Assembly (NCBI GenBank): GCA_028066055.1
Contig: JALCBY010000011.1
Coordinates: forward strand, 54,642 to 118,641
DNA from: Hyphomicrobiaceae bacterium
Lineage (GTDB): Bacteria; Pseudomonadota; Alphaproteobacteria; Rhizobiales; Methyloligellaceae
Direction of reading: 5' to 3'
Length of the DNA: 64,000 nucleotides
Shown here: one piece after another, positions 1 through 7,014 of the stretch
Numbering within the stretch: position 1 is the stretch's first letter
Layout: each line of letters begins with the position of its first letter
Notes under the pieces: model-generated
Seen by the model: the letters and a program-made list of their open reading frames with translations, nothing else
Database searches by the model: none
What the model was told of the DNA's origin: nothing
Program-made: the position numbers and the translations under genes

Positions 1-1067
1 ACCCGGCGCGAGGTGTCTTCATTCTCGCGATCATGGTTCTCTTCACCGGTGGCGCCCTTGCGCTGTTCGCCGGCCGGGCGCAGATCCTGCGTCAGGGGGG
101 GCTGTTCGCACCGGTCAGCCGGGAAGGGGCGCTCATTCTGAATAATCTTCTTATCACCACCGCCTGCGCGGCAGTTTTCGTCGGAACGCTCTATCCGCTC
201 GCCCTTGAAGCCGTGACGGGCGAAAAGATCTCCGTCGGACCGCCATTCTTTAATGCCACATTCGTTCCACTGATGGTCCCGCTGCTCATCGCGATTCCCT
301 ATGGCCCGTTTCTGGCCTGGAAGCGCGGCGATATTCTTGGGACGTCGCAACGACTCGCCATGGCCGCGCTCTTTACTGCGTTCGCGATCATCGCCGCATA
401 CGCCCTGTCGGGCCCCGGGCCGTGGCTCGCGCCGCTTGCTCTCGGTCTCGGCGTCTGGGTGATCATGGGTGCGGTATCGGAGATCGGCTTCCGGGCAAAG
501 GCGTTTCGCGCGCCACCGGACGAGGTTTTCCGCCGGCTGCGAAACCTCCCGCGGTCGGCATACGGAACGGCAATCGCTCATATCGGTGTCGGAGTGATGG
601 TCGTCGGGATCGTCGGCACCACCGCCTGGCAAACGGAGAAAATCGTTGTCATGAAGCCGGGCGAAGCAGAGGAGATTGGCGGTTACAATCTCAAATTCGA
701 AGGTGTCGCGCCGCAGCAGGGCCCCAACTATCGCGAGGAAATCGGTTCGTTCATCGTATCAGAGGATGGTACGGAACTGACGCATCTTCATCCATCCAAG
801 CGGATGTATACTGCCCCGCCGCAGGCGACGACCGAAGCGGGCATTCATGCCGCCTGGAGCGGCGATCTGTATACGGTTTTGGGCGACGATTTGAAGGATG
901 GCGCCTTCACGGTCCGGCTGTACTTCAATCCGCTCGTGCGGCTGATCTGGATCGGAACGATTATCATGTTCCTCGGCGGACTGATTTCACTCTCCGACCG
1001 GCGCTTGAGGGTCGGCGCGCCGAAACGGGCGCGCGCACCCAAGGCGCATGCTGTTCCGGCGGAATAG
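1..1067 (+). CDS. ccmF: Cytochrome c-type biogenesis protein CcmF, C-terminal part (5' end outside window)
   Basis: The frame is open from the window edge (codons begin at base 3), so the N-terminal half of this haem lyase subunit lies upstream; an internal ATG at 33 is not the real start. CcmF is an inner-membrane protein that, with CcmH, attaches haem to apocytochrome c in the periplasm. Visible features are several hydrophobic segments, a periplasmic stretch around residues 200-290 of the visible part, a final membrane segment (WIGTIIMFLGGLISLSDRR) and a basic cytoplasmic tail. The sequence SREGALILNNLL is typical of CcmF. ccmH follows within 4 bases of the stop, as in the usual ccmIEFH operon of alphaproteobacteria. 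Identification is confident; only the 3' 355 codons are visible. Confidence 0.93.
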   Translation, partial: PARGVFILAIMVLFTGGALALFAGRAQILRQGGLFAPVSREGALILNNLLITTACAAVFVGTLYPLALEAVTGEKISVGPPFFNATFVPLMVPLLIAIPYGPFLAWKRGDILGTSQRLAMAALFTAFAIIAAYALSGPGPWLAPLALGLGVWVIMGAVSEIGFRAKAFRAPPDEVFRRLRNLPRSAYGTAIAHIGVGVMVVGIVGTTAWQTEKIVVMKPGEAEEIGGYNLKFEGVAPQQGPNYREEIGSFIVSEDGTELTHLHPSKRMYTAPPQATTEAGIHAAWSGDLYTVLGDDLKDGAFTVRLYFNPLVRLIWIGTIIMFLGGLISLSDRRLRVGAPKRARAPKAHAVPAE

Positions 1068-1071
1068 GCGT

Positions 1072-1548
1072 ATGGTCCGTTTCCTGACAATGGTGCTCCC
1101 GGCGTTGGTGGTATTCGCATTTGTGTCGCCTGCACTGGCCGTTGAACCCGATGAAGTGCTCAAGGATCCGGCTCTTGAAGATCGCGCGCGGGTTATCTCG
1201 AAAGATCTGCGATGCCTGGTGTGCCAGAACCAGTCGATCGACGATTCCGATGCGCCGCTTGCCAAGGACTTGCGCGTGCTTGTCCGTGAACGGCTGAAGA
1301 CGGGCGAAACGAATCAACAGGTGATTGATTTCGTCGTCTCCAAATATGGAGAGTTCGTGCTTTTGAAACCCAGGTTCGGGCCGCATACGCTGGTTTTGTG
1401 GTTATCCGCGCCGATCATTCTCCTTCTCGGCATGTTCGTCATGTACCGGGCCTATGCGAGGCGTAGGGCGGACGCCAATCGGGACAAAAAAACCAGCCTG
1501 ACTGCGCAGGAAAAGCGTGCGCTGAACAAGCTCCTCAAGGAAAGCTGA
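1072..1548 (+). CDS. ccmH: Cytochrome c-type biogenesis protein CcmH (CycL)
   Basis: This is a thiol-disulfide protein that keeps the apocytochrome CXXCH cysteines reduced and works with CcmF in the haem lyase complex. The 158-residue product has an N-terminal signal sequence ending near SPALA, the diagnostic LRCLVCQNQ motif (Cys48 and Cys51) and a C-terminal membrane anchor (LVLWLSAPIILLLGMFVMY) followed by a charged cytoplasmic tail. Length and layout are normal for the family. I chose the ATG at 1072 because it directly follows the ccmF stop (1065-1067) and gives a compact signal peptide; an ATG at 1048 would overlap ccmF and add eight basic residues. It is likely co-transcribed with ccmF. 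Confidence 0.93.
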   Translation: MVRFLTMVLPALVVFAFVSPALAVEPDEVLKDPALEDRARVISKDLRCLVCQNQSIDDSDAPLAKDLRVLVRERLKTGETNQQVIDFVVSKYGEFVLLKPRFGPHTLVLWLSAPIILLLGMFVMYRAYARRRADANRDKKTSLTAQEKRALNKLLKES

Positions 1549-1635
1549 AGTCCGAGGGGTGCGCAAAGGCCTTGTTCCACCCACCGGCCTGACCCATCTT
1601 AACCGGCGAGTTCATTCATTTTACGGAGCCGGTTC

Positions 1636-2874
1636 ATGTCGAAATCGTCTGAAAAACTCACATTTCCCGGGAGTTCCGGCGAGGCGCTTGCCGCACGTCT
1701 CGACAAACCTGCGGGCAGCCCCCGCGCCTATGCGCTATTCGCGCATTGTTTTACCTGCTCCAAGGACATATTCGCGGCGGCGCGTATTTCCGAAGCGCTG
1801 GTTGAGCGCGGCTTTGCGGTTCTACGCTTCGACTTCACCGGTCTCGGCGCCAGCGAAGGAGATTTTGCAAACACCAATTTTTCCTCAAACATCGAGGATC
1901 TGAAAAAGGCGGCGGATTATCTGCGTGACAATCATGCCGCTCCCGAAATCCTGATCGGCCACAGTCTTGGCGGTGCTGCTGTGCTGGCGGTTGCCGGGGA
2001 TGTTCCGGAAGCCAAGGCCGTCGCCACCATCGGCGCGCCGGCGGATGCGGCGCACGTGGCCCACAATTTCGGCGCAAAGGTCGAAGAGATCGAAACAAAG
2101 GGTGTTGCGGAAGTGCAGCTCGCCGGCCGTTCGTTCACGATCAAAAAGCAGTTTCTCGATGACCTGAAGGCGCAGTCGGTGGATTCGCGTGTCGCGAAAA
2201 TGCGCAAGGCCTTGCTCATCTTTCACGCACCGCAGGACGCTATTGTCGGTATCGAAAATGCGGCGGCCATTTTCGCAGCGGCCAAGCATCCCAAGAGCTT
2301 TATTTCTCTTGATGACGCCGATCATTTGCTGAGCCGTCGCACGGATGCGGTTTATGTCGCGGACGTGCTGAGCGCATGGGCCTCCCGGTTCATCTCCGGG
2401 AATGAACCGGTGTCGGTGCTGCCGTATCCGGGGCCGGAAGGTCAGGTGAGTGTCGCGGAAACGCGCGCCGGCAAGTTTCAGGCGGAAGTCGTTTCCGGAG
2501 CGCATCGGTTGCTCGCAGACGAACCGGTGAGTTTCGGCGGGTTGGACACGGGCCCCAGCCCTTACGATCTTCTCTCATCCGCATTGGGTGCCTGCACGAC
2601 CATGACGCTGCGCATGTATGCCGATCGCAAGAAGATAGACCTGGATCGGGTGGCGGTTCATGTGCGTCATGGCAAGGTGCACGCCGAAGACTGCGCCGAC
2701 TGCGGCGAGGGGCGTGAGGGCAGGATTGACCGCTTCGAGCGTGCTCTGGTCTTCGAAGGCGACCTGGATGACGGGACGCGGGAAAGGCTTGTTGAGATTG
2801 CCGACAAGTGCCCGGTTCATAAAACGCTTGAGAGCAGTTCCGTGATCGTCACCAGGCTCCTGAACGACACGTAA
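1636..2874 (+). CDS. Bifunctional alpha/beta hydrolase-OsmC family fusion protein
   Basis: This 412-residue cytoplasmic protein joins two domains. Residues 1-260 form an alpha/beta hydrolase with the nucleophile elbow GHSLGG (Ser110), a downstream Asp near residue 203 (HAPQDAIVG) and a His in DADHLL. Residues 275-412 form an OsmC-like domain with the two expected redox cysteines, Cys320 (LGACTT) and Cys392 (DKCPVH), which in OsmC/Ohr proteins reduce organic hydroperoxides. This fusion architecture occurs in many proteobacteria, but the hydrolase substrate is unknown. ATG at 1636 follows GGAGCC at a suitable distance. The 87 bases after ccmH show no clear terminator, so read-through from the ccm operon is possible. 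Confidence 0.88.
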   Translation: MSKSSEKLTFPGSSGEALAARLDKPAGSPRAYALFAHCFTCSKDIFAAARISEALVERGFAVLRFDFTGLGASEGDFANTNFSSNIEDLKKAADYLRDNHAAPEILIGHSLGGAAVLAVAGDVPEAKAVATIGAPADAAHVAHNFGAKVEEIETKGVAEVQLAGRSFTIKKQFLDDLKAQSVDSRVAKMRKALLIFHAPQDAIVGIENAAAIFAAAKHPKSFISLDDADHLLSRRTDAVYVADVLSAWASRFISGNEPVSVLPYPGPEGQVSVAETRAGKFQAEVVSGAHRLLADEPVSFGGLDTGPSPYDLLSSALGACTTMTLRMYADRKKIDLDRVAVHVRHGKVHAEDCADCGEGREGRIDRFERALVFEGDLDDGTRERLVEIADKCPVHKTLESSSVIVTRLLNDT

Positions 2875-3088
2875 CATTCGGATCGCGATCAGTTGATGAG
2901 ATTTGGCCGTTTTCGGCGTTTCGAGGCCCAAGTCTTACGAAACTTTAATGCTGCGGAAAGTGTCGCGTAACAACCGACTCCCTATCTGTAAAACCGTGAG
3001 ACCACGAGGCGGCCGCGGGGCATGCGCTTCGCTTCCCCGGCGAATGGTCAGGTTTAGCGCGATCTAAGACCTAAGGAAGGTAAACCAG

Positions 3089-4642
3089 ATGATCGACCAA
3101 GATACGACGTCAAAGAAGGCGCGTTCTACGCACAAACTGAGCGGTAAGGCTCCGCTTGCTTATGCGTTGGCCGGTGCGGTCGGGCTCGGCCTGCTCGGCG
3201 CTGCGCTTTCGCCCAATTCCCCCCAAGCAATTGCCCCTGCGAATGCAGCACAGAAAACGGTGAAGACGCCGCTCGGCAACGCACCGATGAGCTTCGCTGA
3301 CCTGGCTGAGAAGGTCAGCCCGGCGGTCGTCTCCATTCAGGTGAAGAATGGCGGCAAGAAGCGGAAGATGGCTCAGAAGACACCTGAGTTCAACATGCCC
3401 GATCTCCCGGACGGGCATCCGCTGAATGAGTTCTTCAAGCGTTTCCGCAACGAAGGTCCCGGCAAGAACATGCGTCCGCGCCCGTCGATGGGTCAGGGCT
3501 CCGGCTTCATCATTTCTGAAGACGGCTATGTGGTCACCAACCATCACGTGGTCGACGGCGCCAGCAAGATCACCGTCATTCTCGATGGCGGCGACGACTA
3601 TGAAGCCGACATCATCGGAACCGATGAGCGGACTGATCTGGCGCTGCTGAAGATCAAGTCGGACAAGTCCTTCGAGCATGTGGAATTTGCCGACGAAACT
3701 GCCAGGGTCGGTGACTGGGTCGTGGCTGTCGGGAACCCGTTCGGCCTCGGCGGCACCGTGACTGCCGGTATCGTGTCGGCTCACAAGCGTGACATCGGCA
3801 ACGGCCCTTACGACTTTCTTCAGATTGATGCTGCGGTCAACCGCGGTAACTCCGGTGGTCCGGCCTTCGGCCTGAACGGCAAGGTTGTCGGCGTCAACAC
3901 CGCGATCTTCAGTCCGTCCGGCGGAAATGTCGGTATCGCCTTTGCGGTTCCCGCAAAGCTCGCCAAGTCCGTCGTTGCCCAGCTCAAGAGCGACGGCAAG
4001 GTGGCCCGCGGCTGGCTCGGCGTTACGATCCAGAGCGTCAGTGACGACATGGCTGCAAGCCTTGGCCTCGAAGAGCCCAAGGGTGCGATCGTGACCAAGC
4101 TGTCCGCGAAGGGGCCGGCGTCCAAGTCGGACATGGAAGTGGGCGACCTGATCCTGAGCGTTCAAGGTGAAGCGATCGAGAATTCTCGGGACCTGGCGCG
4201 CACCATCGCGACCATCAATCCGAACGAGAAAATCAAGATCAAGGTCTTGCGCGACGGCAAGGAGCAGGACATCAGCGTCAAGCTGGGTACGTTCCCGAGT
4301 AGCAAGCAACTTGCCGCCTTGACGAAGAGCGACAAGGCGTCGCCGAGCTCGGCTGAGGAAATGGAAGGTCTCGGCCTGTCCATCGCCCCGGCATCGACCA
4401 AGCCGGGTGCCGGCAAGAAGGGTGTCGTGATCACGGACGTCGATCCCGACTCCTCGGCTGCTGAAAAAGGCCTCAGGGCCGGCGATGTCATCCTGAAGGT
4501 TGGCGGCAAGGACGTCAGCAAGCCTGAAGATGTCGCAGACAGCGTCAAGAAGGCCAAGGACAAGGGCCGCACGGCTGTCAACATGCTCGTTCGCTCGGGC
4601 GACAATCAGCGGTTCATCGCAATCCCCCTTAAGAAGGTCTAA
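3089..4642 (+). CDS. degP: DegP/HtrA-type periplasmic serine endoprotease (Do family)
   Basis: This is a 517-residue periplasmic protease/chaperone that degrades misfolded envelope proteins. It has a basic N-terminus and a hydrophobic signal segment (about 22-40), a trypsin-like domain with His153 (TNHHVVDG), Asp183 (TDLALLK) and Ser255 (GNSGGP), and two PDZ domains (about 290-390 and 425-515). The catalytic triad is intact. The ATG at 3089 is preceded by AAGGAAGGT, a good ribosome binding site. It stands between the ccm genes and a two-component system, a position known for degP in rhizobia. A 13-bp perfect inverted repeat follows the stop (4658-4689). Regulation by envelope stress is expected from the family but not visible here. 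Confidence 0.95.
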   Translation: MIDQDTTSKKARSTHKLSGKAPLAYALAGAVGLGLLGAALSPNSPQAIAPANAAQKTVKTPLGNAPMSFADLAEKVSPAVVSIQVKNGGKKRKMAQKTPEFNMPDLPDGHPLNEFFKRFRNEGPGKNMRPRPSMGQGSGFIISEDGYVVTNHHVVDGASKITVILDGGDDYEADIIGTDERTDLALLKIKSDKSFEHVEFADETARVGDWVVAVGNPFGLGGTVTAGIVSAHKRDIGNGPYDFLQIDAAVNRGNSGGPAFGLNGKVVGVNTAIFSPSGGNVGIAFAVPAKLAKSVVAQLKSDGKVARGWLGVTIQSVSDDMAASLGLEEPKGAIVTKLSAKGPASKSDMEVGDLILSVQGEAIENSRDLARTIATINPNEKIKIKVLRDGKEQDISVKLGTFPSSKQLAALTKSDKASPSSAEEMEGLGLSIAPASTKPGAGKKGVVITDVDPDSSAAEKGLRAGDVILKVGGKDVSKPEDVADSVKKAKDKGRTAVNMLVRSGDNQRFIAIPLKKV

Positions 4643-4657
4643 CTCTCCACTGACCTT

Positions 4658-4689
4658 GGACGGCACGGTCCCTGTTGACCGTGCCGTCC
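4658..4689. terminator. 13-bp perfect inverted repeat after degP
   Basis: The arms GGACGGCACGGTC (4658-4670) and its exact complement (4677-4689) enclose a six-base loop. There is no T-run after it, so it may stabilise or partly terminate the degP transcript rather than act as a classical intrinsic terminator. It lies between degP and the response-regulator gene. Confidence 0.5.
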
Positions 4690-4784
4690 CCACTTCGGTA
4701 TTTCATCCAATGACCCTAGAAGCACAGATTCCGACGGACCTTACGGTTCAAGATATGTCTACATCCGGGTTAAACTCCGAACCC

Positions 4785-5465
4785 ATGCGCGTTCTGATAA
4801 TCGAAGATGACAGCGAAACGGCGGCGTTTCTCACCAAGGCTCTCAAGGAGGCCGGCCATGTGCCGGACCATGCCGCCGACGGTGAGGCCGGTCTGGCGCT
4901 CGCGGAAAGCCAGGTCCACGACGTTCTGATCGTCGACCGCATGCTTCCCAAGCTCGACGGTTTATCTGTCATCTCGCAGCTTCGCGAGAAGGGCGTACAG
5001 ACGCCTGCACTGATCCTGAGCGCACTCGGCGAGGTCGACGACAGAGTCAAGGGATTGCGTGCTGGTGGCGACGATTACCTCACCAAGCCGTATTCCTTCA
5101 GCGAACTTCTGGCACGCATCGAGGCGCTCGCCAGGCGTTCAGCACCCGAAGAAGCGGTGACCAAATACAAGGTCGATGACCTCGAACTCGACAGGCTGAC
5201 GCACAAGGTTGTACGGTCGGGCCAACCGATTTTGCTGCAGCCGCGGGAGTTCCGCCTGTTGGAGTATCTCATGAAGCACGCAGGACAGGTGGTGACACGG
5301 ACAATGCTGCTCGAGCATGTCTGGGATTATCATTTCGATCCACAGACCAACGTGATCGACGTGCATATTTCGAGGTTGCGCGCGAAGATCGACAAGGAAT
5401 TCGACAAGCCGCTCCTGCATACCGTAAGAGGCGTTGGCTATTCGATCCGCGCTGACGGTGCATAA
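4785..5465 (+). CDS. OmpR/PhoB-family response regulator
   Basis: The 226-residue protein has a receiver domain (1-115) with acidic residues Glu7/Asp8/Asp9, phospho-acceptor Asp51 (VDRMLPKLDG) and the switch lysine in LTKPYSF, followed by a winged-helix DNA-binding domain (130-225) containing the typical VIDVHISRLRAKID helix. It would be phosphorylated by the histidine kinase encoded immediately downstream, whose GTG start lies inside its last codons. I chose ATG 4785, which begins MRVLIIEDD as in the family; an in-frame ATG at 4755 would add ten unrelated residues. In related rhizobia a pair of this type sits between degP and glnE. Its target genes cannot be read from sequence. Confidence 0.93.
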   Translation: MRVLIIEDDSETAAFLTKALKEAGHVPDHAADGEAGLALAESQVHDVLIVDRMLPKLDGLSVISQLREKGVQTPALILSALGEVDDRVKGLRAGGDDYLTKPYSFSELLARIEALARRSAPEEAVTKYKVDDLELDRLTHKVVRSGQPILLQPREFRLLEYLMKHAGQVVTRTMLLEHVWDYHFDPQTNVIDVHISRLRAKIDKEFDKPLLHTVRGVGYSIRADGA

Positions 5466-6855
5466 GCTATTTCGCACCACGACTTTTCGATTGGCCGTGA
5501 TTTTCATGGCGCTGTTCGGATCTGCATCCGCCGGCGCCATCGGCTACATCTACTACCAGACGAATGTGCTGCTCGCCCGGCAGCTGGAACAGACGATCGA
5601 AGCAGAAATCCGCGGGCTGGCCGAGCAGTACAACGCAGGTGGAATTTCAAACCTTACAAAAGCGGTATCGAACCGCAGTCTGACTCCCGGCAACAGCCTT
5701 TATCTCGTGACCGACAAGGACGGGCGGCGGATAACGGGCAACCTTGCATCGATCTCAAAGGATCTCTGGAACACGGTCGGGCGCGTCGAATTCGCCTACA
5801 AGCGGCCCAGCCAGAAGGGGGTCGAATCCCGCCTTGCGCTCGCCAGCATCTTCCGGCTGCCCGGTGGTTTTCGACTGATCGTTGGCCGGGACATCGAGGA
5901 TCGCCGTATCTTTGAGCGAATCGTCCGACGTGCGTTCTTTATCGGTCTTGGCTTCATGGCGCTCGTCGGACTGGGCGGCGGATGGCTGGTCAGCCGCGGC
6001 CTGCTTGCGCGCATCGACGCCGTGACCGCGACGAGCCGGACAATCATGGAAGGCGATCTTTCCGAACGCGTGCCGCTGAACGGTTCGGGCGATGAACTCG
6101 ATCGCCTGTCGCGCAACCTCAATGCGATGCTCGACCGGATCGAACAACTCATGGAGGGCATGCGGGAGGTTTCGGATAATATTGCCCACGATCTGAAAAC
6201 ACCGCTCACCCGTCTGCGCAATCGTGCCGAAGCCGCACTGCGCGAGCGCGGCAATGCGAAGTCCTATCAGGACGCGCTGGAGCAAACGATCCAGGAGGCA
6301 GACGGCCTCATCAAGACGTTCAATGCCCTGTTGAGCATCGCGCGGCTGGAAGCAGGCACTGCGGGCAACGCGATGAACGAGATCGACGCGAATGTTCTGG
6401 TGCAGGATTTTGTTGAGCTTTACGAGCCGACGGCTGAAGAAAAGAAAATGACGCTGACGGCCAAGGTTGCCAACGGCGTCCATTTTACGGGAGACCGTCA
6501 GCTGATCGGTCAGGCGCTGGCAAATCTCATCGATAATGCCATCAAGTATGGAGGCACCGGCAAGGGGGGCGAAGTCGAGGTGACGGCCGCCGATACCGGC
6601 CGGGCTGTTGAGCTCATTGTAGCTGACTCGGGACAGGGCATTCCGGAGGAGGATCGCGACAGGGTCCTGAAGCGGTTCGTGCGCCTGGAAGAGAGCCGTT
6701 CGCGGCCGGGCAGCGGACTTGGTCTGAGCCTTGTTGCGGCCGTTGCAAGATTGTATGGCGGTTCGGTCCGCGTTGAGGACAATGAACCCGGATTGCGCAT
6801 GGTCTTGTCATTACCCCACAAGTCCAACCACAATGGCGATACCCGGACGCGATAG
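5458..6855 (+). CDS. Sensor histidine kinase with HAMP domain
   Basis: This inner-membrane kinase is the likely partner of the upstream response regulator. It has one membrane segment near the N-terminus, a periplasmic sensor region of roughly 120 residues, a second membrane segment (FFIGLGFMALVGLGGGWLV), a HAMP linker (about 185-235), an H-box with NIAHDLKTPLTRLRNR (His244 counting from GTG 5458), and a full ATPase domain with N-box DNAIKYGG and G-box SGLGLSLVAAVARLYGG. GTG at 5458 overlaps the regulator stop by eight bases and gives translational coupling; an ATG at 5434 is possible but lies deeper inside the regulator gene. The sensed signal is unknown; proximity to degP suggests an envelope cue (inference). 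Confidence 0.9.
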   Translation: MHKLFRTTTFRLAVIFMALFGSASAGAIGYIYYQTNVLLARQLEQTIEAEIRGLAEQYNAGGISNLTKAVSNRSLTPGNSLYLVTDKDGRRITGNLASISKDLWNTVGRVEFAYKRPSQKGVESRLALASIFRLPGGFRLIVGRDIEDRRIFERIVRRAFFIGLGFMALVGLGGGWLVSRGLLARIDAVTATSRTIMEGDLSERVPLNGSGDELDRLSRNLNAMLDRIEQLMEGMREVSDNIAHDLKTPLTRLRNRAEAALRERGNAKSYQDALEQTIQEADGLIKTFNALLSIARLEAGTAGNAMNEIDANVLVQDFVELYEPTAEEKKMTLTAKVANGVHFTGDRQLIGQALANLIDNAIKYGGTGKGGEVEVTAADTGRAVELIVADSGQGIPEEDRDRVLKRFVRLEESRSRPGSGLGLSLVAAVARLYGGSVRVEDNEPGLRMVLSLPHKSNHNGDTRTR

Positions 6856-6894
6856 TTGCGCGTGCGGAACGTTTCGGTGAGACACGTCGCGCTG

Positions 6895-6942
6895 GAGCGG
6901 GATCAGGAAAAGCGGCAGCCGTTTTTCCGTCCGATCCCGCTC
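6895..6942. repeat. Palindromic intergenic repeat (rhizobial type), first of two
   Basis: The arms GAGCGGGATC (6895-6904) and GATCCCGCTC (6933-6942) are exact complements, and the interior continues pairing (GGAAAAGCGGC with its near complement). TATTTTTA follows, so it may also act as a terminator for the two-component operon. Elements of this sequence type are scattered between genes in many rhizobial genomes (recalled, not searched). Confidence 0.65.
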
Positions 6943-6956
6943 TATTTTTAGGTGCC

Positions 6957-7002
6957 GATCACGTTTGCCGCCTCAGGCGTTTCGGCTGAGGCAAACGTGA
7001 TC
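6957..7002. repeat. Palindromic intergenic repeat, second of two, next to the glnE ribosome binding site
   Basis: The left arm begins GATCACGTTTGCC (6957) and the right arm is CTGAGGCAAACGTGATC (6986-7002). They give a 17-bp stem with a three-base bulge and a nine-base loop. It ends two bases before the purine-rich AGGGGGA that precedes the glnE TTG start, so the stem could influence glnE translation. Confidence 0.65.
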
Positions 7003-7014
7003 TAGGGGGAAAGC

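Noticed and set aside
3110..4693. Long open frame (527 codons) on the minus strand opposite degP
   Set aside because: It is a mirror of a GC-rich coding sequence; the plus strand encodes an unmistakable DegP with an intact catalytic triad, and the antisense product resembles no family.
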